In this document: in pieces, positions 44,296 through 53,845 of the stretch | Numbering within the stretch: the first letter of the stretch is position 1 | Layout: the number at the start of each line of letters is the position of its first letter | Source of the DNA: Acetobacteraceae bacterium | GTDB taxonomy: Bacteria > Pseudomonadota > Alphaproteobacteria > Acetobacterales > Acetobacteraceae | Direction of reading: 5' to 3' | DNA length: 64,000 bases | Assembly: GCA_004843165.1 (NCBI GenBank) | Contig: CP039459.1 | Span: 1,181,501 to 1,245,500, forward strand | Program-made: the position numbers and the translations under genes | The notes under the pieces: generated by a model | Databases searched by the model: none | Seen by the model: only the letters and a program-made list of their open reading frames with translations | What the model was told of the DNA's origin: nothing

Positions 44296-44371
44296 ATTTT
44301 TGTGATTCTGTTTGCAGGCGTGCTTTGTCTTTAAAACGCTGCATAATAGAATCTTGATGCTGGGTTCTATA

Positions 44372-47338
44372 ATGAAAATGGTACAGGTTGCTAGGGTCAG
44401 ATTAAGCAGACAAAATAGATTGGTGACTTCCTTTGTTGTCTCTTGCAGTTTTTTCTTTTTGGAAAAGGAAGCAAGGGCACAGGATGTAAGTAATTCCATT
44501 CAAGCGCCGGGCGCTGATGGGATTAGCTCGGATGCGATTGCGAGTTTTTCGGGGGCAGCAACGGGGCAAAAGGAAACGGCTCCTGCCCCTGCCGGGAGCA
44601 TCAATGCGGTAACGGCCGCCGGAAATCCCGAGACAGAAGCGGAACATAATCATATTGAAGATATGAGAGCGGAAACTTCAAAGACTTCTTCCGAAACGGT
44701 TTCTGGGGGCGAAAATGATTTAACGCAAGGCACAAGCTATAAGCGTTATTTTGGTGCAAATGCCACTCCTTTATCATCTACGCTCGTGATAGATCCAGAT
44801 GATCCTCGGAATGGGCCGACTTATCAAAAATATTTCCTTCCCGTTGGGGATCGCTCTCCAAGACAGAAAAGAAGGATACGGCGAGGCGGGCCTTTAGCGC
44901 ATCCAGAGCATTTTGGTGTTTCCGGGCACCGGCGTCACCATGAGGAGAATAATTTTGAGGAATCTCATAATGCAGAGACGATTATCGGCCGTAAGACTTT
45001 GGAACATTTCGTTGAGGGAACAAATGCCCTGCAGGCTTTGGCAGCTTCCACACCCGGTGCAAATTTTTCCTCCTCTGATGCAAGCGGTTTAGATCCGACT
45101 GCAAACTCTTTTTATCTGCGGGGTTATGATAAAAGCCAGCTTGGTTTTACCATGGACGGAATCCCGATGGGGAATCAGGCTTTTGGCGGATCTTCCGGGG
45201 CAGATGTCAGCCAGATTTTGATTCAGGAAAATATTGCGGGAGTTGCGGCTTCTCAAGGGGCAGGGGGGCTTGATACGCCTTCTTCCACAACGTTGGGGGG
45301 AACCGTTACCTACACGACTTTAGACCCTTCCGATAAGTTTGGTGTTAAAATTAGTCAGCAATTTTCCAGTTTCAGCGGCTACCGTACTTTTGGCCGTTTA
45401 GATTCAGGAAAATTAAATCCAACGGGGACAAAATTTACGGTTTCTTTTTTAAGAAATGCGCAAAATTTATGGACAAATTATTATAATCAGCCTTGGGGCA
45501 CGCAGGGCAGAGGATTCCAGCGTGAGGAAAATGTTAATTTTAAATTTGTTCAGCCTGTTTCCGATTTTGGAAAAATAACGGTTCAATCTCTCTGGGTAGA
45601 TTCCCCTCAATATAATCAGGCGCAGGTGAATCCGGGGATGAAAAAAGATCTGGGTTATGGGATTTCCAACCTTTATCCCAATTATGGTGCGGCGAATCGG
45701 TGGGGGGCTTATGGAGGGGGATGCGATCCTTCAAAAGGAGAAGGATTCACACCGAGCTCAGCCTATGGCGGTGCCAGTGCTTGCGATGCCTCGAATCTTG
45801 CTTATCAAGGATCACAGGTTCAGCGTAATTATTTGGAATCTTTACGGGGGGATTTTCAAATCAGTCCTGTTATCAAAACCAGTACGCTTGTTTATGGACA
45901 GGTGGCAGATAACCGGATGGGGGGTGTGAATCCGGGGTTTGTTTCACCGGCGAGCGTCGGAACTGGCGATACAGGCGGATATGTCGGTCCGGGAACAGCG
46001 GCCGGGGGGAATCCGTATATGAATGAATCAGATCAGCATTTAAAAGGACGGCGTCTTGGTGTGACGCAAAATTTCGACTTTCAGCTGGGGCATCGCAATG
46101 CTTTGAAAACGGGTGTTTGGTATGAAAATAACCGTTATAATCAGCCGACTCTTTTCTATGGGTTCGGTGGTGGCGGTGCGTTTGACGGTTCAGGTTATGC
46201 CATTCCCAACGATTTTAATTTGCAAAATAAAGATGGTTTTGAGGCCTTCCATCAAACATTTACCACCAATACGTTCCAATTTTATATTGAGGACGGATTT
46301 CAGATGGCCAAAAATATGAAATTTACTTACGGGTTTAAGTCTTTGGTGCAAAGTACCAATGGTGGTATGAACAGCCGTGCCAGTGACAATGACATTCGTG
46401 CATGGGGAGCAGAAGGGCCAGCAAGCTATGCTTACCGGCCTTCCTATGGACGGTTGACCTCTTCCAATGCGTTTTTGCCGCATTTTAACTATGATTGGAA
46501 ATTTCTGCCAAAACATGAATTTTATTTTGATGTGGCGGAAAATATGGAGCCGATTGGCACGGGCGCTTGGACGACAGGGCTTGGGAATGGCAAAGATCTT
46601 AATAGTGCGCAGGCAGCCTTTAATCAGGAAAAAAAGAATTTAAGGGGGGAACGCACTTGGAATTATGTGGTGGGTTACCGTTATGCAGGTGGCAAACTTT
46701 TTAATCTTGGCATTGATTACTATCACACGGATTATATTGGACGCTTGGGGACGATCTCGCAGTCGGCAACCATTGCAGGTGCTTCGACCGCCTCGGTAAG
46801 TTACCAGAGTTTAGGGAATGAAAAAATGGACGGGGCGGATATTGGCGGTACAGCACATTTATCCCGTCTGTTCCGTGTGCCTGATTCTTTGGGACAATTG
46901 GATTTTACAAATAGTTTTTCTTACAACCATGCGGTTTATGAGCCGAACAATCCTGCCCTCTCAGCAATTAAAGGCCAGCAGCAGGTTTTGTATCCAAGAT
47001 ATATGTATAAAACCAATGTGAATTACACCAATGGACGTCTCGGATGGAATTTGAACGTTAATTATAACAGCCAGACAAATATTACCTATTCTGGAGATGT
47101 TAAAAATCCAGGCTATTGGGCATCTCAATTTACGGGCTATTTGATGCTCGGGCCACGTGGAAAGGAAAGCCGTGCCAAATTAACCTTTGGCGTTTCTAAT
47201 CTTTTTGGCCAACATTATACGGTACCGGGATATGCTTCTATTCCTTTGAATGGGAGTGCCGGGCCAGATGGATTGTCGCCAACCTTAACATGGGCGGCTC
47301 CTAGGGAATTTTTTGGTTCTGTGAATATTGGTTTCTAA
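44372..47338 (+). CDS. TonB-dependent outer-membrane receptor 2
   Basis: 989 residues from ATG 44372 (44357, 44378 and TTG 44312 are alternatives). Signal peptide ending ARA before QD, then a long N-terminal extension. This carries two copies of the small aromatic motif (SYKRYF and PTYQKYF) instead of one, then PEHFGVSGHRRHH, the plug (FYLRGYDKSQLGFTMDGIPMGNQ) and a barrel ending GSVNIGF. Paralogue of receptors 1 and 3; the long extension and double motif are particular to it. Confidence 0.92.
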   Translation: MKMVQVARVRLSRQNRLVTSFVVSCSFFFLEKEARAQDVSNSIQAPGADGISSDAIASFSGAATGQKETAPAPAGSINAVTAAGNPETEAEHNHIEDMRAETSKTSSETVSGGENDLTQGTSYKRYFGANATPLSSTLVIDPDDPRNGPTYQKYFLPVGDRSPRQKRRIRRGGPLAHPEHFGVSGHRRHHEENNFEESHNAETIIGRKTLEHFVEGTNALQALAASTPGANFSSSDASGLDPTANSFYLRGYDKSQLGFTMDGIPMGNQAFGGSSGADVSQILIQENIAGVAASQGAGGLDTPSSTTLGGTVTYTTLDPSDKFGVKISQQFSSFSGYRTFGRLDSGKLNPTGTKFTVSFLRNAQNLWTNYYNQPWGTQGRGFQREENVNFKFVQPVSDFGKITVQSLWVDSPQYNQAQVNPGMKKDLGYGISNLYPNYGAANRWGAYGGGCDPSKGEGFTPSSAYGGASACDASNLAYQGSQVQRNYLESLRGDFQISPVIKTSTLVYGQVADNRMGGVNPGFVSPASVGTGDTGGYVGPGTAAGGNPYMNESDQHLKGRRLGVTQNFDFQLGHRNALKTGVWYENNRYNQPTLFYGFGGGGAFDGSGYAIPNDFNLQNKDGFEAFHQTFTTNTFQFYIEDGFQMAKNMKFTYGFKSLVQSTNGGMNSRASDNDIRAWGAEGPASYAYRPSYGRLTSSNAFLPHFNYDWKFLPKHEFYFDVAENMEPIGTGAWTTGLGNGKDLNSAQAAFNQEKKNLRGERTWNYVVGYRYAGGKLFNLGIDYYHTDYIGRLGTISQSATIAGASTASVSYQSLGNEKMDGADIGGTAHLSRLFRVPDSLGQLDFTNSFSYNHAVYEPNNPALSAIKGQQQVLYPRYMYKTNVNYTNGRLGWNLNVNYNSQTNITYSGDVKNPGYWASQFTGYLMLGPRGKESRAKLTFGVSNLFGQHYTVPGYASIPLNGSAGPDGLSPTLTWAAPREFFGSVNIGF

Positions 47339-47360
47339 AAATTTTTAAGGCGTGAAAAGA

Positions 47361-47396
47361 AAAACGGTTTGGGTTCATCTCCAAGCCGTTTTTTAC
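47361..47396 (+). terminator. Terminator after receptor 2
   Basis: AAACGGTTTGG - GTTCATCT - CCAAGCCGTTT (one G-T), then TTTT. It makes receptor 3 a separate transcription unit. Confidence 0.9.
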
Positions 47397-47475
47397 TTTT
47401 GTGAATATTGGTTTTGAAGGGTGTTTATTTGAAAGCCTACGAAACCAGAAATGAGATAAGAATGGATTTTTTACG

Positions 47476-50238
47476 ATGACCCATCATTGCCATGATCATG
47501 GTGATAATTCCAAGCTGATATTTTCCGCCTGTTGTCGAACGGCAGCAAGGCAGTTAAGCCGTTGGTTGAATCCTCAAAATCACGCTTCGATTTATTATGC
47601 GCTACGTCCGCAATGTTCGGAAGGCAGGCATTTTTTCACGCTGTCTTTAGACCGTTCGCAATGGGTTGTGTCAATGGCACTTTCAGCCTCTTTACTTTCT
47701 TCTGTGCCGATCGTGCAGGCGGCATCTCTTGTGGAAGTGAAAAAATGGGGAACAAAGGCGGAAATCTCTCTCCCTTTACCGTCTGTAAGGAAATCTTTTG
47801 ATCCTTCCCAAAGTTCAACATATCAGCATTTCTTTGATTCAGGCTCTTCTCAAAAAATTCAGCGTCAAAAAATCAAGAGAAAACATCTGATCTCACCGCA
47901 AGCAGAGCATTTTGGTGTTTCAGGACATTATCATCCGCCCCATTCTATAGGGTCGCATAATGCACAGGAAACGATTGGACGTGAAACGCTTTCTCATTTT
48001 GTCGCTGGTACCAATGCGCTTGAAGCGCTTGCACTTTCGACACCGGGAGCCAGCTTCTCCTCTGGCAGTGCTTTAGGCACAGATGCGCAAAGCAATAGTT
48101 TCTATCTTAGGGGCTATGATCAGGATCAGTTGGGGGCAAGTTTTGACGGGATACCGATGGGGGATCAGACATTTGCTGCTCCGGGTGCGGCGGTTACGCA
48201 GGTTGTTATTCAAGAAAACCTAGCCTCCGTATCTGCCAGTCAGGGGGCAGGGGCACTGGATATGCCTTCGTCCCAAACATTAGGCGGTTCCTTGACTTAT
48301 ACGAGTTTAGATCCGTCTGATAAATTTCATGTCAGTATTGGTCAGGAATTTGGCAGTTTTAAAGGCTATCGTACTTTCGGGCGTTGGGATTCAGGACGTT
48401 TAAATCATACGGGGACAAAATTCCAAGCTTCTTTTTTACGGAATTCTTCGGATTTATGGAGCAATGGCATCGCCCAAAGATGGGGCGGTGAAGGGCGAGG
48501 ATTTCAACGTCAGGAGGTGGTTAATTTCAAGGCAATTCAGCCAATTTCTAATTTTGGGAAACTCTCTTTAACCTCCCTTTGGGAAGATTCGCCTCAATAT
48601 AATGCACCGCAAAATACAGGACATATGCTGGGCTCTTTAGGTTATGGGGATTCAAATTTTTACCCCGATTATAATAAGGCCAAGCACTGGGCGAGTGCCT
48701 GTAAAAGCGGTGATTTAAATGGCCTGCCGTCCGGGGTAAGTCAGGAGGATGCCTGCAATCTCTCTTATCAAAATAGTGCGGTGACACGGGTTTATTTGGA
48801 GGCCCTTAGAGGGGATTTTCAAATTAGCCCTAAGGTCAAATCAAGCTCTATCGTTTATGGGCAGGCAACGGATTATTGGATAGGGCAGGCTAATCCGACG
48901 TTGCAAACACCTCATCAGAAAGGCGGCATTGCAGCGGATATGGCTGGTCAAAATCAGCATTTTAAAGGTTATCGTGTCGGTCTTACCCATAATTTTGAGT
49001 TTGATTTAGGCCATCGTAATCATTTGAAAACAGGCATTTGGTATGAAAATAACAGATGGCATCAGCCAGATCTTCTTTCAGCCTATGGTGTAAATGATCC
49101 TGTGAATAATGTGTTTAACCTCACGAATTCAGGAAGTTTTACGGCAGATCAAACCCGTTTTACGACAAATACTTTTCAGTTTTATATCGAAAATGCCTTT
49201 AAACCGGCTCGCAACATGACTTTTACCTATGGGTTTAAGTCTTTAGTGCAAACGACCAATGGGGGGACGACGTATAGAGCGTCTGATGAAAGTTTGGCCG
49301 CATGGGGTAATGAAGAAAATGCTTTTCGGCCGGTGTATGGGCGGTTGACTTCATCCAATGCGTTTTTACCGCACTTTAACTATGACTGGCATTTTAAGCC
49401 GGGGCATGAATTTTATTTTGATGTTGCGGAAAATATGCGTCCTTTTGAGCCGGGCGGTGAGGCGTGGTCCAGTGAGCTTGGGAATAGTGGCTCTTTGGGA
49501 AGTGCGCAGGAAGCGTTCAATATCGAAAAAAAGTCGCTTCGTCCGGAGCGTACATGGAATTATGTCGTTGGCTATCGTTATAATGGCAAGCCTTTTAGTC
49601 TTGGGATTGATTATTATCATACCGATTATATTGGGCGCTTAGGCACCATTACGACAGGGTCTTCAGTGAGTACCAATATTTCCTCTACCTTAGCGAATTT
49701 AGGTGGAGAAAAAATGGATGGTGTGGATTTAATTGGGGTTGCTCATCTTTCCAATCTCTTCCATTTTCCAGCTGCTTTAGGGCAGTTTAACTTCATGAAT
49801 AGTTTTTCCTATAGTCATGATGTCTATGAAAATGGGGGCATTCCGACAGCAGAAGGGGCTGTTTCCATTCGGGGTGTTCAGCAGGTTTTTTATCCAAGAT
49901 ATATGTATAAAACCAATCTTCATTATGTGAATGGGCGTTTGGGTTGGGATTTAAATGTTAATTATAACAGTAAACGGAACGTGACTTATACAGGGGATTT
50001 TAAAATCCCTGCTTATTGGAGTTCTGAATTTACGGGATTTTATCTGCTTGGCAGAAGGGGGAAAGAAGATAATCTAAAGCTGAGTTTTGGGATTACCAAT
50101 CTTTTTGGTCAACATTATGTCGCCGCCGGTGGGGAAACGAACCTGACGGCCCAAGGAGCAGGCAATAATGCCGGAACGCCGAATTTGACTTGGGCAGCGC
50201 CTCGTTCTTTTTTCGGTACTGTGAATTTCGCTTTTTAA
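47476..50238 (+). CDS. TonB-dependent outer-membrane receptor 3
   Basis: 920 residues. Unusual N-terminus: a His/Cys-rich start (MTHHCHDHGD), then about 55 residues before the hydrophobic signal core (WVVSMALSASLLSSVPIVQA), which suggests an extended signal region. Then STYQHFF, AEHFGVSGHYHPPH, the plug (FYLRGYDQDQLGASFDGIPMGDQ) and a barrel ending GTVNFAF. A later start is possible. The usual partner genes (regulator, siderophore synthesis) are not present. Confidence 0.9.
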   Translation: MTHHCHDHGDNSKLIFSACCRTAARQLSRWLNPQNHASIYYALRPQCSEGRHFFTLSLDRSQWVVSMALSASLLSSVPIVQAASLVEVKKWGTKAEISLPLPSVRKSFDPSQSSTYQHFFDSGSSQKIQRQKIKRKHLISPQAEHFGVSGHYHPPHSIGSHNAQETIGRETLSHFVAGTNALEALALSTPGASFSSGSALGTDAQSNSFYLRGYDQDQLGASFDGIPMGDQTFAAPGAAVTQVVIQENLASVSASQGAGALDMPSSQTLGGSLTYTSLDPSDKFHVSIGQEFGSFKGYRTFGRWDSGRLNHTGTKFQASFLRNSSDLWSNGIAQRWGGEGRGFQRQEVVNFKAIQPISNFGKLSLTSLWEDSPQYNAPQNTGHMLGSLGYGDSNFYPDYNKAKHWASACKSGDLNGLPSGVSQEDACNLSYQNSAVTRVYLEALRGDFQISPKVKSSSIVYGQATDYWIGQANPTLQTPHQKGGIAADMAGQNQHFKGYRVGLTHNFEFDLGHRNHLKTGIWYENNRWHQPDLLSAYGVNDPVNNVFNLTNSGSFTADQTRFTTNTFQFYIENAFKPARNMTFTYGFKSLVQTTNGGTTYRASDESLAAWGNEENAFRPVYGRLTSSNAFLPHFNYDWHFKPGHEFYFDVAENMRPFEPGGEAWSSELGNSGSLGSAQEAFNIEKKSLRPERTWNYVVGYRYNGKPFSLGIDYYHTDYIGRLGTITTGSSVSTNISSTLANLGGEKMDGVDLIGVAHLSNLFHFPAALGQFNFMNSFSYSHDVYENGGIPTAEGAVSIRGVQQVFYPRYMYKTNLHYVNGRLGWDLNVNYNSKRNVTYTGDFKIPAYWSSEFTGFYLLGRRGKEDNLKLSFGITNLFGQHYVAAGGETNLTAQGAGNNAGTPNLTWAAPRSFFGTVNFAF

Positions 50239-50335
50239 ATTTTCATATTTTTTAAAAGAAAAAGCGCTGGAAAGGATTTTATAGGATATTGCCGAAAGCA
50301 GAAAATGAGAGGAGAAAAGATGAAGGGGGGTAAAA

Positions 50336-50830
50336 ATGGTGCATTTAACGCTTTCATTTAGAGGCACTCTTGGCCTCTGTCTTATCGGGATGATACTTGC
50401 GCCTTTCTCCATGTGTAGGGTTTGGGCAGAGGATGCAGATTTTAAGGATAGTCCAACCTATCAAAAATTTTTCGGATCAGGTGTAAAACAGAAGCAAACC
50501 CCTTCAAACTTTTCGAATCTACCTCAAAAACAAAATCCTCAACCAAAGGGACAAAGGCCCTTATCTGACACATCTGCATCTTCTGAGCAGATTGAGGTGG
50601 AAGGGCTGTCCCATAATGCGCAAAATGTCATTGGCAAAGCAGATATAAGTCATTTTGTAGAGGGGACTGATCCATTGCAGGTTTTGGCGGATTCCACACC
50701 GGGTGCTTCTTATACGGATGGACAGTTGCGGATGCGCGGGTTTAGGGAAGATCAGCTTGGTTTTACAATGGATGGCATTCCTTTAGATGGGCCGCCTCCG
50801 ATTATTCCTGAAAATGTTGCCGGCAATTAG
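50336..50830 (+). pseudogene. Truncated TonB-dependent receptor (plug only)
   Basis: 164 codons: signal peptide, the same motif SPTYQKFF, the plug start SHNAQNVIGKADISHFVEGTDPLQ and MRGFREDQLGFTMDGIPLDG, then PENVAGN and a stop where full receptors continue into the barrel. It also lacks about 15 residues between GIP and ENVAG. The ribosome site is strong (AAGGGGGGT), so it could still be made, but no barrel follows. Confidence 0.85.
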
Positions 50831-50930
50831 GATTCATACTTTTAAAAATCATTTTAATGAGAATATGATTTTGTTTAAAAAATTTTAAAAAGTGAGACTG
50901 AGTTATTATAGGAATGCCATTGGCATCTGC

Positions 50931-51770
50931 TCAGCCTGCCTCTGCCATCTCTTTTGGGAGGGAAAGCATATTGCCGTTTTTTAAGGTCGTTAGGGCATCG
51001 CAGGCTTCTGCCACATCGGCTTTGCAGGCCTTGTTAAAATAGAGTGCCGCCTGATCGCTGTCAGGTGTGACGCCTTTGCCGAAATAGGCACTAAAGCCAA
51101 GATAGAGTAAGGCTTTTGCATAGCCGGCATTTCCTGCCTGCCCCCAATAATCATGTGCTTTGATGAGGTCACGGCGAACGCCGTCACCGTAATAATAGAT
51201 TTCACCAAGGCGAAAAGAGGCTTTACCGTAATTTTGAGCAGCGGCTTTCTGAAAATATTCCCGTGCTTTGGAAAAATTTTTGGCAACGCCGATCCCGTCA
51301 TAATACATCATGCCTAAATTAAATTGTGCCCGTGCATTGTCTTGTGCCGCTGCCAGTTCAAAATATTTTTTTGCCATAGGATAATTTTGTCGGGTGCCTC
51401 TGCCGAAATAATAGCTGATGGCTGCTGCATATTGCCCTTCTTCATTGCCTTTGTCGGCGGCCTCAATCTGATATTTAAAAGCTAAGGCAAGATTTTTTGG
51501 TGTGCCGAGACCAAAAGCATACATATCACCAAGCATATGAAGGGCCTCATCATCGCCTTGAAGGGCTGCTTTTTGGAAAAAATAAAGCGCTTTTTTAAAA
51601 TTACAAGGCACATCAATCCCATCGTAGTAAATCTGCCCTAACTGAAATTGGGCATGAGGGTCTCCTCCATGCGCCTTTGCTTCTAAGGAGGTTAGAATGT
51701 TAGGAGAGACTGGTTCTGCCAGTGCATTTGCAGTTATGAGCAGAAGAAGCAGGGAAAGTAGAAATTTCAT
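50931..51770 (-). CDS. Exported Sel1-repeat protein
   Basis: 279 residues. Signal peptide (MKFLLSLLLLLITANALA), then about six Sel1-type helical repeats of ~36 residues, with A-x-x-x-LG-x-(I/M)YYDGIGV signatures (for example GDPHAQFQLGQIYYDG, NARAQFNLGMMYYDG, GKASFRLGEIYYYGDG). A periplasmic or surface scaffold. It lies between two receptor pseudogenes on the opposite strand; role unknown. Confidence 0.85.
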   Translation of the reverse strand: MKFLLSLLLLLITANALAEPVSPNILTSLEAKAHGGDPHAQFQLGQIYYDGIDVPCNFKKALYFFQKAALQGDDEALHMLGDMYAFGLGTPKNLALAFKYQIEAADKGNEEGQYAAAISYYFGRGTRQNYPMAKKYFELAAAQDNARAQFNLGMMYYDGIGVAKNFSKAREYFQKAAAQNYGKASFRLGEIYYYGDGVRRDLIKAHDYWGQAGNAGYAKALLYLGFSAYFGKGVTPDSDQAALYFNKACKADVAEACDALTTLKNGNMLSLPKEMAEAG

Positions 51771-51935
51771 TCATGCCTCTGTTGTTGGTGTCTTTTCGTA
51801 AGTCGAGCAGGAAAAGAATGGCATTGTCAATGAAAGGCGCAGATTTTACATAGAGAGGCTTTAGAAGTCTTTTAAATTCAATAGAGTTTATCTTTCTCAA
51901 AATAAGCACTTTAAAGCCTAGGAGGATATGTTTCG

Positions 51936-52279
51936 ATGACAGTTTCTCAGTTAAAATCTGATTCTTCTAAAACTGTTGCTTATGTTGTGGCTGCTTATTT
52001 TTATTTTACTTCTTTTACCCTCTTTTATAAGAGGCGGCTTCTTTGTTTAGTGATGTTTTCCTGTGATCTGGTGACAGAAAGGCCGCTTCGAGCGCAGGCA
52101 TTAAACGATCCTCTTGAATCTCCTCAATCAGGCGGAATTACCTTGAAGGGTGAGGAGGGGATTTTCAAATAAGTTCGGACATTAAATCCAACTCTCTTCT
52201 TTATGCACAAGTTACAGATAAGCGATATGGTTTTGCTAATTCCACAATGACAATGCTGGGAAGCGAGGTGAATTTTTAA
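51936..52279 (+). pseudogene. Remnant of a further TonB-dependent receptor
   Basis: ATG 51936 opens a 78-codon frame with a hydrophobic stretch (AYVVAAYFYFTSFTLF) and AQALNDPLESPQ, like a receptor N-terminus, ending at 52172. In the next frame, 52156-52279 reads GGDFQISSDIKSNSLLYAQVTD. This matches GDFQISPAVKSSSLVYGQVTD in the barrel of receptor 1 and equivalents in 2 and 3. So N-terminus and a barrel piece are joined by deletion and frameshift. Confidence 0.75.
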
Positions 52280-52710
52280 TAATCGTCTAAATCACGATTT
52301 TCGAGAACGGCCTCGCCTTCTGCTTTGGCTTGACGCATTTGTTGCAGTTCATTTTCGACACGTTCGCTTTGATCACTAAGCTCTGAAATTTCGTCAATTT
52401 GTTTTTTAATAAGTTTCAGATATTTTTTGACTTCTTTTTTCTTATCCCGAAGCGCCTCGCCAGTTTCTCCTATTTGCTGCGCCTGTTCAAGCGCTTGTGT
52501 GCTGATCTCCATATTGGCGATGAGATCATTATAATGCTCATTGCGAAAGGCTTGCTGTTCCTTTCCTGCGGCATCATCTTCCATGTCTGCCGTGCTTGAA
52601 TCCTCATTGATATAGGTTTGTGCAATGCTTTTATGGGGTATGGTGGTGAGAAAAAAAGACAGACTCAAAAAAGTAGCTGTTTTTGCAATGCTTGTAAAAA
52701 TGCTAGACAT
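52276..52710 (-). CDS. Exported coiled-coil protein of unknown function
   Basis: 144 residues: signal peptide (hydrophobic ATFLSLSFFLTTI, cut after SIA), then mainly helical, Glu/Gln/Lys-rich sequence with a coiled-coil at about 70-130. No family recognised. Its last four bases overlap the receptor remnant on the other strand. Confidence 0.65.
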   Translation of the reverse strand: MSSIFTSIAKTATFLSLSFFLTTIPHKSIAQTYINEDSSTADMEDDAAGKEQQAFRNEHYNDLIANMEISTQALEQAQQIGETGEALRDKKKEVKKYLKLIKKQIDEISELSDQSERVENELQQMRQAKAEGEAVLENRDLDDY

Positions 52711-52889
52711 GATAGAAAACCAGAGAGAAAAAAATCGGGAAAAGAGGTTCAGAACAAATCAAGTGGGATGCTACCCTAATTTTAAAAGGCTGAAAACAGC
52801 TAGAGATAGGGTATTTTTGTAAAAATCCTTTTGAAAAGAGAGGATTGAGAAGCATGCTTCTTTTTGAATAATAAAGGAATAAAATTTTA

Positions 52890-53837
52890 GTGAAAATTTT
52901 TTTATGTCTCTTAGGCTTTGCTTCTGCGCTTTCACCTGTATGTTCAGTGCAGGCGGCATATGCTTCTCAAGAAAATAATGCAAAACAATTGTCGCCTTCT
53001 TTTAATCTGCAGGGCAAAAAAATTCTTTTTGTGATTACTTCGGCAGATAAATTAGGTACCAGTAAAATGAAATCCGGCTACTGGATGGAAGAGCTGGCAG
53101 CCCCTTATGAAATTTTATCAAAGGCTGGCGCGGAGATTACGTTGGCTTCCCCAAAAGGCGGTTTGCCACCAGTGGATGATTTTAGTTTGAGAAAGCGTTT
53201 TCTCAGTGATTATATCAAAGCGTTTAAAAAAGATGATACAGCACAAAAAAAACTGGCTAAGACCATTCCGCTTTCTCAGGTAAAGGCAGAGGATTATGAT
53301 GCCCTTTATTATCCGGCGGGTTTTGGGATTTTTATGGATTTGGTTGAGAATAAGACCTCGATTGATTTGATTGAATCCTTTTCACGGGCACATAAGCCGA
53401 TGGCGTTTCTTTGCCAAGCACCAGCGGTTTTGAAAAATGTGAAAAATGCCGCTGGGCAGGAAATTGTCAGGGGACTAAATGTGACGGCCTTGCGTAACAG
53501 TGAAGAGGCTGGCGGGGCTATGCTGCGTCCTTATGTTTGGCTTATTCCGCCTGGGATGGAGGCAATTGGTAATGATTTGACGTATAAGCGTGAAAAATTA
53601 CCAGAGAAGGAATTTCTGCAAAAAATGGATCTAACAGATAAAATTCCTTTTTTAGTTGAAAATATGCTTAAATCTGAGGGGGCAAATTATCAGGCCAAGC
53701 CAAATATGGCCTCTTTCACGGTGACAGATGTGACGGGGGATAACGGCTTTTTAATTACAGGGCAGAATCCTTATTCTGCTAAGGAGATTGCTGAGAAATT
53801 AGCGGAAGTTTTGCAACAGATAAAAGTGACGCAATAG
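52890..53837 (+). CDS. Exported DJ-1/PfpI-like protein with degenerate active site
   Basis: 315 residues from GTG 52890 (AAAGGAAT upstream). Signal peptide, then a class I glutamine-amidotransferase-like fold: KKILFVITSADKLG, ELAAPYEILSKAGAEITLASPKGG, YDALYYPAGFG and the nucleophile elbow FLCQAPAVL (Cys175). Compared with the neighbour 53846, His after Cys is Gln and GGHG is AGFG, so the catalytic dyad is altered. Forms a tandem pair with the next gene. Confidence 0.85.
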   Translation: MKIFLCLLGFASALSPVCSVQAAYASQENNAKQLSPSFNLQGKKILFVITSADKLGTSKMKSGYWMEELAAPYEILSKAGAEITLASPKGGLPPVDDFSLRKRFLSDYIKAFKKDDTAQKKLAKTIPLSQVKAEDYDALYYPAGFGIFMDLVENKTSIDLIESFSRAHKPMAFLCQAPAVLKNVKNAAGQEIVRGLNVTALRNSEEAGGAMLRPYVWLIPPGMEAIGNDLTYKREKLPEKEFLQKMDLTDKIPFLVENMLKSEGANYQAKPNMASFTVTDVTGDNGFLITGQNPYSAKEIAEKLAEVLQQIKVTQ

Positions 53838-53845
53838 GAAAGAAA

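Larger units (their letters stand above)
43863..44311. other. Intergenic region upstream of receptor 2
   Basis: AT-rich in the main, with a 49-codon ORF at 44012-44161 (listed separately) and the element shared with receptor 1. Confidence 0.6.
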
